The translations under genes were made by a program, and so were the position numbers. 64,000 bases of DNA from Cohnella baijiui. Lineage in GTDB: Bacteria; Bacillota; Bacilli; Paenibacillales; Paenibacillaceae. Shown here piece after piece: positions 43,791 to 51,904 of the stretch; the stretch's first letter is position 1; each line of letters starts with the position of its first letter. The stretch covers positions 45,988-109,987 of the forward strand of contig NZ_JAJFOW010000020.1 of assembly GCF_020731285.1 (NCBI RefSeq), read 5' to 3'. Below the pieces are notes generated by a model. It was not told the DNA's origin. It ran no database searches and worked only from the letters and a program-made list of their open reading frames with translations.

Positions 43791-44897
43791 TTACTTGAGT
43801 TCGTCCAGGTAGACGTAGCGCTCTTCCTTGATCGAGCGCTCGCCCGCGAGGGCGATGAGCAGCGCGTCGCGGCCGACCTGAAGATCGGCGAACGGGCGCG
43901 CTCCGGTCCGGACCGTGTTCAGGAAGGCGTAGCGCTGCTTTTGGCTGCCGGTATGGCCGCCTTCCACCGAGTCGCTGACAATGTCCAGATCGATATGCTC
44001 GCGGGTAAAGTCGGCGCCGCCGAAAATATCGAGCGTCTTGTCCTTCTTGGCGACCATCTGCCCGCCGTTGCGGCCAATGAGACCGATTTCAAGACCTTCG
44101 TCCATCAAGTTATACGGTTTCAAATACATGCAGAGGCCGAGCATCGCCTTGCTTCCGTTGTCGTAGTCGACGGTCACCCACGCATGGTCGATGATCGTGC
44201 TCGTGCCGATCGGCTTCGGCGCGTAGTGGGTGTAGTGGTTCGTGATAAGCACATCCTCGCCGTTGCGGATCACGTGCTGTCCGCCGGAGGCGAACACCCG
44301 GACCGGCTTCGCGCCGATCATCCAGTTGAAGATGTCGAAATGGTGGCAATCCTTCTCGACGAGGGCGCCGCCGGACTTGGTTTCGTCGTAGAACCAGTCA
44401 GCCGGCGGGAATGGATCCCGAAACTCCTTGCACCACATCATCGTAACGTCGCCGAGACGATCCTGCCTTAGCTCCTTCGCCATGCGTGTGTAGACGTTGG
44501 AGTAGCGATACACGAGGCCGATCTGCACGGGCACGCCGCGCTCCTCGGCCGCCCGGATGATTTCGTCGCATTGCGCGAGCGTGGGCGCGACCGGCTTTTC
44601 AAGGAACAACGGCTTGCCCAGGTAGATGAAAGGAAGCGCGACGTCCCGGTGCAGGTAATTCGGCACGGAGACGACGACCGCGTCAAAGTCGTCGGTGTGC
44701 GCGAGCAGCTCCTCATGCGTGGCGCAAACCTGCGGCTTGTTGTACTTCAGATAGCCCAGCGCGCGCGCCAAATTGTCCGGATGCGGATCGGCAACCCATG
44801 TGATCTCGCACTCTTCCGGAATCCGGTCGAAGCCGTACAGATGCCCCGCCCCCATGTCGCCTACTCCGACTAGCGCCAACCGAATTTTCTTTTTCAA
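43791..44897 (-). CDS. Gfo/Idh/MocA-family oxidoreductase, first gene of the transport operon
   Basis: 368 residues from TTG 44897 (GGGGGGAG upstream). Rossmann start KIRLALVGVGDMGAGHLYGF, VVVSVPNYLHRDVALPFIYL, EKP motif in PLFLEKPVAPTLAQCDEI, and KDCHHFDIFNWMIGAKPVRV with the catalytic-region His. It probably modifies the imported sugar, for example by oxidation or epimerisation. It leads the operon gfo-permease-permease-SBP-SBP-CBM9 protein. Confidence 0.9.
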   Translation of the reverse strand: MKKKIRLALVGVGDMGAGHLYGFDRIPEECEITWVADPHPDNLARALGYLKYNKPQVCATHEELLAHTDDFDAVVVSVPNYLHRDVALPFIYLGKPLFLEKPVAPTLAQCDEIIRAAEERGVPVQIGLVYRYSNVYTRMAKELRQDRLGDVTMMWCKEFRDPFPPADWFYDETKSGGALVEKDCHHFDIFNWMIGAKPVRVFASGGQHVIRNGEDVLITNHYTHYAPKPIGTSTIIDHAWVTVDYDNGSKAMLGLCMYLKPYNLMDEGLEIGLIGRNGGQMVAKKDKTLDIFGGADFTREHIDLDIVSDSVEGGHTGSQKQRYAFLNTVRTGARPFADLQVGRDALLIALAGERSIKEERYVYLDELK

Positions 44898-44931
44898 GCG
44901 GCTCCCCCCATGGTTGAGAAATAATCTAATG

Positions 44932-45039
44932 TTTGCGGCAAATAATAAGTATAATCTACGAAAATTTGCGCAATTAGTCAATGGTTTTTGCGCAAGTTTT
45001 CCTGACGATAGATGTGAGTTTGCGTAAATTTTGCGTAAA
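44932..45039. promoter_or_regulatory. Promoter region with five TTTGCG(C/T/G) sites
   Basis: Sites: TTTGCGGCAAA (44932-44942), TTTGCGCAA (44965-44973), TTTGCGCAA (44987-44995), TTTGCGTAAA (45019-45028) and TTTGCGTAAA (45030-45039). TTGACT on the minus strand (44976-44981) is a candidate -35 lying between two sites. The clustering and the similarity to the motif before lacI indicate a multi-site LacI-regulated promoter for the operon. Confidence 0.65.
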
Positions 45040-45112
45040 GCGGCTGTCCGTTCAGCCCGCCGAGCCCATGGGACACCCGTCCATGCGTTTAGCCATGCGC
45101 CTGCTGCAGCAG

Positions 45113-45138
45113 AAAAGCCCGGCCTGCGGCCGGGCTTA
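45113..45138 (-). terminator. Terminator after the beta-helix gene
   Basis: AAGCCCGGCC-gca-GGCCGGGCTT followed by TT on the minus strand. Confidence 0.75.
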
Positions 45139-45190
45139 AGGGGTCTAGCGGTACGAAGGAAACTTCGGCTTCGGCTCCGGATCGGGCGGA

Positions 45191-46759
45191 TCAGGCGCTT
45201 TCGTCCGCCCCGATATCGACGGAGCTTCCGCTCACGCGGGCGTCTCCGTCGATATCGGCCGTGCCGATGATCGCCGTATCCGCATAGCCGGCATTGATGG
45301 CCGGGGAAGCGGCGGCTAGATGGAAGTTCGCGGCCGCGGCGTTCACGAACAGCGGGTCCGCGAACAACGAGTGCGCGTCGTTGCCGGAGCCGATCTTGTA
45401 CGCCGCGAAGCTGCCGTAAGAGACGGTCTTCCAGATCCAGGTCGACCCCGACGCCCCTCCCGGTCCGTAGTACAGGTTGTAGTCCACCGTATTGCCGGTG
45501 TTCTGGGTATAGCCGTTCTGGATGAGAATGCCCGAGGCGCTCGCGACCAGGATGTTGTTCTCGATCACGTTGTTGCGGGTGTCGAACTGGACGAGCAGCT
45601 GCCCGCCCTCGTAGCCGACCGTGTCGTTCTTGTACAGCGTATTGTTGACGATCTTGCAGCCGATCGTCGAACCTCTCTGCGTGTCGTATCCGCCGATGGC
45701 GATGCCCGTATAGCTGTTGTTGTAGACCATATTGCTGCGGACGGTGATATTGCTCGTAGATTTGCCCGCATGTTCGCTGGCCATCTCGATGCCGATGTCG
45801 TTGCTGTAGCTGTAATTCCGCTCGATGACGATATCCTTGCCGCCGTCCACGTAGATGCCGTCCGCCGCATAGCTGCCGTTAGGCAGCGATTTGCCGTAGG
45901 CGGGGTTGTTGATGGAAGTGATGTTGTACACCGTATTGCCGCTGATCGTGCCGTTGCGGGCTTGATCGTTGCTTGGCGCCGTGCCTTCGAAGCCGATCGC
46001 GTCGATGCCGATGTTGTCGTTGTCGTGAATGAGGTTGTTCGTGATGGCGAAGCCGTTCACGTTGCCGTTGACGACCAGCGATTCGCTGGAGCCCAGGACG
46101 AGCTTGGTCAGCGTGTTGCCGTCGATCACAAGGTCGCTGATGGCGGTCGCGTTGGTCCCGTATACGGCGATCCCGTGCGCGTCGCGGCCCGACAGGTCGG
46201 AGCGGACCGTCGCCGTGCTCTTGATATCGTGAACGAAGTTGTTTCGCAGCTCGATATGATTGCCCGATCCGTAGACGTAGATGCCCATCGGCACCTTGTC
46301 CCGCGTCGAACTCGCGTAATTGCGGATCTCGAAGCCCTGGATCTTCACGTAGCTGGCGTTGCCGATCTCGACCAGGCCCTCGCTGTCGCCGACCGACAAG
46401 CCCGTGCCGTCGATGATCGCCGTCTGGTTCGCGTAGTTCTGGAACGTGATATACCCGCCGGCGGAACTGCCCGAAGTCGAGATCTTCAGCTTCTGGTTGT
46501 AGGTACCCCCCATCACGTAGACCGTATCGCCCGGCCCTGCGGTGTTGGCTGCCTTCTGCAGCGTCTTCCAGGCGGTCCCGGTGCCGGTCCCGGCGTTGCT
46601 GTCGCTTCCCGTCGTGGATACGTAATAGGCGGTACCCGCGTGCGCCACCGACTGCGCGCCCAGCGGCAGCAGCAGCGCCGTCGCCACCAACAGCGCCGCG
46701 GCGGCGCATGCTCCCGCTTTCTTGCGATAGTGCCCGATAGCTTCGATCATCAAACTCAT
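45191..46759 (-). CDS. Secreted right-handed parallel beta-helix protein (choice-of-anchor Q type)
   Basis: 522 residues. Signal peptide ~1-42. The opening TAYYVSTTGSDSNAGTGTGT, then WKTLQKAANTAGPGDTVYVM, is typical of secreted pectate-lyase-like or glycosidase-like beta-helices. The middle has many N-x-I-x-x-N rungs (IVNNTLYKND, VIENNILVASASGILIQNGY). The end SPAINAGYADTAI...DIDGDARVSGSSVDIGADE matches the choice-of-anchor Q/DUF1565 pattern. It probably acts on a polysaccharide outside the cell; lyase versus hydrolase cannot be told. A shared operator motif upstream ties it to the transport operon. Confidence 0.85.
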   Translation of the reverse strand: MSLMIEAIGHYRKKAGACAAAALLVATALLLPLGAQSVAHAGTAYYVSTTGSDSNAGTGTGTAWKTLQKAANTAGPGDTVYVMGGTYNQKLKISTSGSSAGGYITFQNYANQTAIIDGTGLSVGDSEGLVEIGNASYVKIQGFEIRNYASSTRDKVPMGIYVYGSGNHIELRNNFVHDIKSTATVRSDLSGRDAHGIAVYGTNATAISDLVIDGNTLTKLVLGSSESLVVNGNVNGFAITNNLIHDNDNIGIDAIGFEGTAPSNDQARNGTISGNTVYNITSINNPAYGKSLPNGSYAADGIYVDGGKDIVIERNYSYSNDIGIEMASEHAGKSTSNITVRSNMVYNNSYTGIAIGGYDTQRGSTIGCKIVNNTLYKNDTVGYEGGQLLVQFDTRNNVIENNILVASASGILIQNGYTQNTGNTVDYNLYYGPGGASGSTWIWKTVSYGSFAAYKIGSGNDAHSLFADPLFVNAAAANFHLAAASPAINAGYADTAIIGTADIDGDARVSGSSVDIGADESA

Positions 46760-46884
46760 CCTCTCCTCTTCGTATGGGTATGGATTGGACTAACCATGAT
46801 CTTGTGAATGACCGCCACGGCGCACTGCGTTCGGCTCTGTTTCTCCTCCCTTCTTTTCCTCAAATTCTCCAAAAGGCGCGAATG

Positions 46885-47022
46885 TTTGGCGCAACTGCCG
46901 CATGCATGCAAAAGCACGAAAAGGAGGAGAAACGTTGCGCGAAGCTAATCGCAATACTCGCAGGCTGCGAGTTGCAGCATTTTTCCGACTTTTCACACTA
47001 TTTTCCGCAAATTTGCGCCAAA
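46885..47022. promoter_or_regulatory. Operator-like sites upstream of the beta-helix gene
   Basis: TTTGGCGCAA (46885-46894) and TTTGCGCCAAA (47012-47022) are inverted copies of the core found before lacI; a weaker TTGCGCGAA lies at ~46935. They sit 125-265 bp before the start codon. The long upstream region 46760-47160 has no supported gene. Confidence 0.55.
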
Positions 47023-47160
47023 AACATTCTGATCATTTTATATCACAACGCGATTTTACTGTCAATTGTATCCATCCCATTCGAGCGAATGCAGAGCGCT
47101 AGGCAAGATGAACCGGGTAAAGCGGATTCGCCGTCCTCGGAAGAGGTCGAGACAAATGGT

Positions 47161-47192
47161 GAAAAGAGACGAGCTCCGCGCCCGTCTCTTCT
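47161..47192 (-). terminator. Terminator of the Hsp33-like gene
   Basis: Minus strand AAGAGACGGG...CGTCTCTT followed by TTC, about 95 bp past the stop codon. Confidence 0.5.
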
Positions 47193-47283
47193 TCAACGCG
47201 CCAGGCAAGCCTGCCTGCTGCCGTCTTGTGGCTGGGACCGAATGTCGGATTGGCGTATAATGGGGTGACACGCCCCGCAACGA

Positions 47284-48114
47284 TTACAATGTTTCGGATA
47301 TGCTTGCAAATTCATCCGGCTGAAACGCATAAGCATTCCCGCATATATGGCAGACGATTTCGATCGGACGGCCTGCTGCGTGCGCATCCTTCAACTCTTC
47401 CTTGTCCAAAGCGTGCAGCATCGGGAATAGTACCTCCTTGGAGCAACCGCAAAACAATCGAATCGGCTCCTTGCCCACCACTTGCATGTCTTCCACTTTC
47501 GAGGTGCGCAAATCGTTCTTAATACGATCGATTAGCTCGGTCGGCGCCCCGGGGAGCAGTTGGGCCAAAACGCCGCGGCTTCGAACGATGTCTCCCGATG
47601 CACCGATGTCGATTGGCAAGGAAAAGAAGGTGGGTGTCTGCTCGCTTTGCCGAAAATAATGCGAGAGGTCGTCGACGATATTTCCGTATGGCATATCGGT
47701 GATCCCGGTGAACGTGCCTTGCATTCCGATATCCTTCGTCATTTGAAGGCTCCCTTTAGATCCGATCAATTGCTCGAGCGAGAGATGGCGCAAATACGCA
47801 GGAGGCGCGTTCCGCAATTCATCGCTTAGATAGCCGCGCACATTGCCCCATGCATCGGCATCCGCGAAGATTTTGCCATCCTTTTGGCCGGTTTTGATTT
47901 TCAAACTGATTCGTTGATGGTCCTTTAAAGTTCCGGTAAGCAGGCTCGCGGCCGAGACGGTCCTGCCCAATGCGATTTTCAGCATGTCGTTCATCGGACG
48001 CGGACATACCGCTTTGACGAGCTCCGTATTTTCAACAAATAGAAGGCGGGCCTGACTACGATAGGCCAGCGCTTTCACCAAATAATTGGGTTCGTACAGC
48101 ATGTCCCTTTCCAT
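47284..48114 (-). CDS. hslO: Hsp33-like redox-regulated chaperone
   Basis: 276 residues (an ATG at 48102 is also possible). Hsp33 holdase that binds unfolding proteins after oxidative activation. Seen: N-terminal YLVKALAYRSQARLLFVENT, core PYGNIVDDLSHYFRQSEQTP with the family's dimer helix, and the C-terminal zinc switch CGCS...CHIC (C-x-C, 27 residues, C-x-x-C). Sequence is somewhat diverged from typical HslO, so it may be a paralogue. Its promoter has the elongated spacer of MerR-activated genes, and a MerR gene is divergent. Confidence 0.85.
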   Translation of the reverse strand: MERDMLYEPNYLVKALAYRSQARLLFVENTELVKAVCPRPMNDMLKIALGRTVSAASLLTGTLKDHQRISLKIKTGQKDGKIFADADAWGNVRGYLSDELRNAPPAYLRHLSLEQLIGSKGSLQMTKDIGMQGTFTGITDMPYGNIVDDLSHYFRQSEQTPTFFSLPIDIGASGDIVRSRGVLAQLLPGAPTELIDRIKNDLRTSKVEDMQVVGKEPIRLFCGCSKEVLFPMLHALDKEELKDAHAAGRPIEIVCHICGNAYAFQPDEFASISETL

Positions 48115-48154
48115 CTTCTTTCGTAAAATTTATGTTGTTCCCGGGATGGAAACC

Positions 48155-48185
48155 ATTATAAATCCTGACGCTACGTCAGGTTCAA
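48155..48185 (-). promoter_or_regulatory. MerR-type promoter of the Hsp33-like gene
   Basis: Minus strand TTGAAC (48180-48185), a 19-bp spacer and TATAAT (48155-48160). The spacer holds the perfect dyad CCTGACG-CTA-CGTCAGG (48164-48180). A 19-bp spacer with the operator between -35 and -10 is the hallmark of MerR-family activation. Confidence 0.85.
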
Positions 48186-48216
48186 GTCATCCTAACGCAT
48201 GGGAGGAGAAACCGTC

Positions 48217-48942
48217 GTGAACGGCAGTTGGAAGGTTGGAGAGCTCGCCAAACGTACAGGCACGACCGTTCGAACGCTCCACCACTATGACCGGATTGGA
48301 TTGTTATCCCCGTCCCGGACGACCGAATCCGGACACCGGTTGTATACGGATGCCGATGTCGCGAAGCTGCATCACATTTTATCGCTGAAGCAATTGGGCC
48401 TTGCGCTCGAGGAAATCAAAGCGATGATTCACAGCCCGTCTTTCCGTCCGGAGGAGATGCTGAAGCTGCAGCTTTCCCGCTTGAACGAGCAGATCGGCAT
48501 GCTGGCGGAACTGAAAGATCGCGTGCAGTACATTCTTGATCTGCTGCAATCGGGTCAACCGATACCCGAAGAGCGATTTATGCTCGCGATGCAAATGATG
48601 CGGATGATGCAAAGCTCGCATTTTTCGAAGGGCCTGGCCGAAGAGCTGAAAAGTCGGAGCAAACGGATCGGACCGGAAAAGCTAAGGGAGATCCAAGCGG
48701 AAGGGCAGATTTTGTTAGCCGAATTTCGGAGCTGTCTAACCGGGGGAATGCCGCCGGATGATCCGAATGTCGCCAAGTTGGCAAAGCGCTGGAAGGCAGC
48801 CATGGATGCTTACGCCCCTGCGGATGCGGCCTTTGTCCAGGCGGCGGAACAGTATTACGGCGATCATCCGGAGGACGCGGTTGTCCATGGCATGGACGGC
48901 GATCTCTATTCATATATCAAGACGGCCGTCTCTTTGATTTAG
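48217..48942 (+). CDS. MerR-family regulator with TipAS-like C-terminal domain
   Basis: 241 residues from GTG 48217 with GGGAGGAG eight bases upstream. Winged helix WKVGELAKRTGTTVRTLHHY with DRIGLLSPSRTTESGHRLYT, a dimerising helix (~75-120), and a C-terminal TipAS-like helical domain (GGMPPDDPNVAKLAKRWKAA, EQYYGDHPEDAV), which in relatives binds thiopeptide antibiotics and other small molecules. It is divergent from the Hsp33-like gene, whose promoter carries a MerR-style operator, so it probably activates that gene and regulates itself. Confidence 0.92.
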   Translation: MNGSWKVGELAKRTGTTVRTLHHYDRIGLLSPSRTTESGHRLYTDADVAKLHHILSLKQLGLALEEIKAMIHSPSFRPEEMLKLQLSRLNEQIGMLAELKDRVQYILDLLQSGQPIPEERFMLAMQMMRMMQSSHFSKGLAEELKSRSKRIGPEKLREIQAEGQILLAEFRSCLTGGMPPDDPNVAKLAKRWKAAMDAYAPADAAFVQAAEQYYGDHPEDAVVHGMDGDLYSYIKTAVSLI

Positions 48943-48997
48943 GCTCTGGTGGGCTGGGCTTGTTATGCTATTCAACTCGTTACTTCGATACTTGCTT

Positions 48998-49029
48998 AAA
49001 GGCTTCCGTCTCTTCGGAAGCCTTCTTTT
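48998..49029 (+). terminator. Terminator after the MerR gene
   Basis: AAAGGCTTCCG-tctct-(T)CGGAAGCCTT followed by CTTTT. Confidence 0.85.
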
Positions 49030-49168
49030 AGTTCGTATTATGTATGTGCTACAAGCATGCTAGAGTCATCTCGTCCGTTCAAGTTGGAGGGTTTTCGGCT
49101 CAACCTGAATGCGGTGCTTGACCAACGGGTTAGCCTCGAACGAATGACCGGTTTGGAACATTCCTACG

Positions 49169-49351
49169 CTAACGGTTGTGATAGCGCCTAATCGGCCTAA
49201 AAAACGGAGGTTTCTTTTCTAACGGTTGCATGCGCGCTTATTTGGACGAAACAGCCCTTCTGCCTACGAAAAACGGGAAATAGGCTCGCTGGCAACCGTC
49301 ACATTTTGCAAACTCCATTTTTACCTAAATAGCGTCGCTCACAACCGTTAG
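49169..49351. repeat. ~185-bp palindromic element, copy B (two direct + two inverted ~50-bp units)
   Basis: Direct units at 49169 (CTAACGGTTGTGATAGCGCC) and 49219 (CTAACGGTTGCATGCGCGCT, then TATTTGG). Inverted units end at 49302 and 49351 (reverse complement of the last: CTAACGGTTGTGAGCGACGC, then TATTTAGG). Spacers also match between arms: AAAAACGGAGGTT on one side, AAAAATGGAGTTT on the other in reverse. The layout is the same as copy A at 32440-32625. Confidence 0.8.
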
Positions 49352-49537
49352 AATTTTCGCCCGCTTTTACGCACGCCCATCTACTCCTCTGGTCAAACTC
49401 CCCGGGTTGGAGCTTAAGTACGTTATTTCAGGATCTTCCTACTAATAGATCGCAAGCCGTGATACTTGTCCACGCACCTGAACAAGCGATTACATACGAT
49501 ACATCATTCATTAATTTGATGAAGAAGGTGTATCGGA

Positions 49538-49827
49538 ATGTCATGTTCGTGTGGATGCGGCGGGAAGAAACGCAACAAACCCGCACGTAAAGGTTGTAAA
49601 CGTCGTCGCAGAATCGAAAGAGATCCGGAAAAAGAAGGGGAACGATCAATAACTTTTCAATCACAGGAAGTGCCGATCCATGCACTTCATTAATCTCAGT
49701 AGGAAAAAGTTTTGCCGACGCCAGTGCTTGTCTGTTGAAAAACCGTTTTTTTGTAGCGGGCGCATCGGATACAAGTACGGCATTTACAAGAATCCGCGGC
49801 AATAGGGCTCGGAAACATTTTCGTTAA
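49538..49827 (+). pseudogene. Small Cys-rich gene, possibly frameshifted
   Basis: ATG 49538 (GAAGAAGG upstream) opens a 51-codon frame: MSCSCGCGGKKRNKPARKGC followed by KRRRRIERDP, ending at TAA 49691-49693. Overlapping it in another frame, the sequence GTINNFSITGSADPCTSLIS, VGKSFADASACLLKNRFFVA, GASDTSTAFTRIRGN runs to TAA 49825-49827 and looks protein-like but has no start. The two halves look like one ~95-residue protein broken by an indel near 49630. It may be a spore-surface type protein; the family is not recognised. If not frameshifted, the 51-residue ORF alone is the gene. Confidence 0.4.
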
Positions 49828-49937
49828 CTTTAACCTTTTAAGAGCCTTGATTGAAGCCACGAGGGAACGGGATGAAACGACGCAAGGGCCGCCCCGCCAT
49901 CGGCAGATGGCTCGGGTGGCCCTTGCTGCTAGCTAAG

Positions 49938-50606
49938 CTAAGATTTGCGGACGCCGGCCGGCGCCGGCGCCTCGGCCTGCTTCAAATCCTCGGGCGGTCG
50001 CTGTCCCCATTGAAGCTGGCGGATCGACAGCCCGAAGTCCATCTGAAGATGGGGGTAGTCGGGAAAGTCCTTCCAATCCCCGCCCCATGCGAAGCCAAGG
50101 CGCTTGGCGATGGCGACGACCTCCATCCAGTCGGCCTTCCCGTTGCCGTTGCCGTCGTACTTCATGTCCCAGACGATCCGGCCATCCTTGGCGCGGAGGG
50201 CGAAGTCGATGGCCAAGCCGTAGTTGTGATACGACTCGCCGCCCCGGGCGTTGGTCACGATCGCGCCGCCGCCGTCCCGTCCTTTGCGGTAGAGCGCTTC
50301 CTGCTCCTCCGAGCTGCGAAATCCGTCCGTGATCGCGATCGAAATCCCCTGCGCCTTGGCCTCGGTCACGAGCGTCTTCATGCGCGCCTCGACGATCGGG
50401 TGCAGGGACGTAACCGGCGGAACGTCGCGCCAGAGGCTGACGGGCAGCCAGCGATGGACGGCAGGCAGATTCAGTGCTGTCAGCAGGACGAGAAGGACGG
50501 CGATCAGCAGCAACAAGCGTTTGCGCGCGCGCGCGGGCGCGGCTCTCTTCCCCGCCAGCGCGGCCGTTCCGGGCATCTCCCGATTCATGCGTTCATTCCT
50601 CTCCAT
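49938..50606 (-). CDS. M15-family D-Ala-D-Ala carboxypeptidase / L,D-endopeptidase, membrane-anchored
   Basis: 222 residues. Basic N-terminus and one membrane anchor (LLLLIAVLLVLLTALNL), then a VanY/CwlK-like M15 domain: AKAQGISIAITDGFRSSEEQ, zinc ligands in GGESYHNYGLAIDF (His, Asp) and PDYPHLQM (His), and WGGDWKDF. It cleaves peptidoglycan stem peptides on the outer face of the membrane. The ATG has a weak upstream box; the ATG 18 bases further in is another possible start. Confidence 0.88.
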   Translation of the reverse strand: MERNERMNREMPGTAALAGKRAAPARARKRLLLLIAVLLVLLTALNLPAVHRWLPVSLWRDVPPVTSLHPIVEARMKTLVTEAKAQGISIAITDGFRSSEEQEALYRKGRDGGGAIVTNARGGESYHNYGLAIDFALRAKDGRIVWDMKYDGNGNGKADWMEVVAIAKRLGFAWGGDWKDFPDYPHLQMDFGLSIRQLQWGQRPPEDLKQAEAPAPAGVRKS

Positions 50607-50725
50607 CCGGCGATCGGATTCGGTCTCCGACCGCGTCTCTCTATCTATCTTCCCTTTCTAGTTTCCCCAGGCTTGCCTCTCATTATAAGCGAGAATCGGC
50701 GAATGTCCCAACGCGGCAGCCCACG

Positions 50726-51028
50726 CTATGCACCTTTGCCGCCCAAGGTGGCCAGCTTGACCTGCTCGACGCCCGCGATGAGAGGTCTGGCCCGTCCGAT
50801 CATCTCCGCAGCTCCCTCCGCCTGCAAGGACGCCCGGTGCGCTTCCGCATCCCGCCATACCTCCGTCACCCACACCGCGTTCGGCTCCGTATCGGCATAG
50901 TTCACAAGATAGATCTCGCATCCGTCGACCTCGTCCATCGAGGCCGCCGCCTCCATCAGAATCGCCGCCAGTTCCTCCCGCTTGCCTTCGACGGTCGTAA
51001 ATTTTACGTACATGCCAAATTTGCTCAT
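50726..51028 (-). CDS. Antibiotic-biosynthesis-monooxygenase-like protein (YgiN type)
   Basis: 100 residues with ABM fold: KFGMYVKFTTVEGKREELAA, MDEVDGCEIYLVNYADTEPN, AVWVTEVWRDAEAHRASLQA with the conserved Trp. Possible quinol monooxygenase. GGAGGG precedes the ATG. It is only distantly similar to the other ABM protein at 8145-8444. Confidence 0.85.
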   Translation of the reverse strand: MSKFGMYVKFTTVEGKREELAAILMEAAASMDEVDGCEIYLVNYADTEPNAVWVTEVWRDAEAHRASLQAEGAAEMIGRARPLIAGVEQVKLATLGGKGA

Positions 51029-51260
51029 TGGGTTCCCTCCCTTTATGGATTCAAATCGGTGCCGCTGTTCTTAGCATAGCCCATTTCCCCTGACAATCCG
51101 AGTCAGGGATCGCGCAAAGTCCAGCCTTCGCCTCGGACCTAAGTCGGGCTCCGATCTGAACCTCCGTTCGTTACGGCGGCGGGGCCGTCCGCGGTATGCT
51201 GAGGACAACAGCAAACGAGCGAACCGGAACGCGACAAGCCCGAACGGAGGAACCTTAACC

Positions 51261-51812
51261 ATGAACGCCACCCATCCCGTCTACATCGTACTGACCGACA
51301 CGGGGACGCTTTTCACCCGGATGATCCGCCTGTATACCAAAGCCCCGATGAACCATGCGTCCCTCGCGCTCGACGGCGACCTGGAGCAGGTTTACAGCTT
51401 CGGCCGGCGCAGCCCCGGCAACCCTTTCAGCGCCGGATTCGTCAAGGAGAATCTGCGGGGCGAGCTGTTCCACCAAGCGACCTGCTCGGTCTATCAGTTG
51501 GACGTCAGCGAGAGCGCATATAATCGGCTTCAGCGGATCATCCGCCGCTTCCAGGAGAACGAACGCGAATACAGCTACAATCTGCTCGGCCTGGCGACGC
51601 TCATGCTGAACATGCCGCTCGAGCGGGATCGCGCCTACTTCTGCTCGCAGTTCGTCGCGAGCGCCCTGTCCCGGGCCGGCCTTCCGGTAACAGACAAGCC
51701 GGCCTCGCTCGTCAAGCCGTGCGACCTCGCCGCTTCCCCTTCGCTGACGCTCCGCTACCGCGGCGAGCTGCAGGGGTATCTCAACCTCCGCCTGGCCGGC
51801 AAGGCCGCTTAG
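51261..51812 (+). CDS. Permuted papain-like (YiiX/YebB, NlpC/P60-related) hydrolase
   Basis: 183 residues, cytoplasmic (no signal peptide). Circularly permuted NlpC/P60 fold: His first in KAPMNHASLALDGDLEQVYS, catalytic Cys later in RAYFCSQFVASALSRAGLPV. Relatives are thought to act on amide or thioester bonds in lipids, peptidoglycan or proteins; the substrate is unknown. GGAGG lies 9 bases before the ATG. Convergent with the large GLUG/SLH gene. Confidence 0.85.
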   Translation: MNATHPVYIVLTDTGTLFTRMIRLYTKAPMNHASLALDGDLEQVYSFGRRSPGNPFSAGFVKENLRGELFHQATCSVYQLDVSESAYNRLQRIIRRFQENEREYSYNLLGLATLMLNMPLERDRAYFCSQFVASALSRAGLPVTDKPASLVKPCDLAASPSLTLRYRGELQGYLNLRLAGKAA

Positions 51813-51850
51813 ATCGCAGGCGGCGCCACATGCTGCGGTCCCAGCTGCAG

Positions 51851-51900
51851 AAAAAAAGAACCTCGGCTTCCGCACTGCGGGCGGATGCCGAGGTTCTTCC
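51851..51900. terminator. Bidirectional terminator
   Basis: AAGAACCTCGGC...GCCGAGGTTCTT with an A-run on the left, between convergent genes. Confidence 0.85.
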
Positions 51901-51904
51901 GTCT

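Noticed and set aside
45320..46807. Long plus-strand ORF (495 codons) opposite the beta-helix gene
   Set aside because: It is the antisense shadow of a clear secreted protein, with Val/Asp/Arg-rich composition typical of reverse-strand reading and no ribosome site.
49428..49802. Minus-strand ORF of 124 codons
   Set aside because: Overlaps the Cys-rich plus-strand gene, has no ribosome site and no protein-like pattern.
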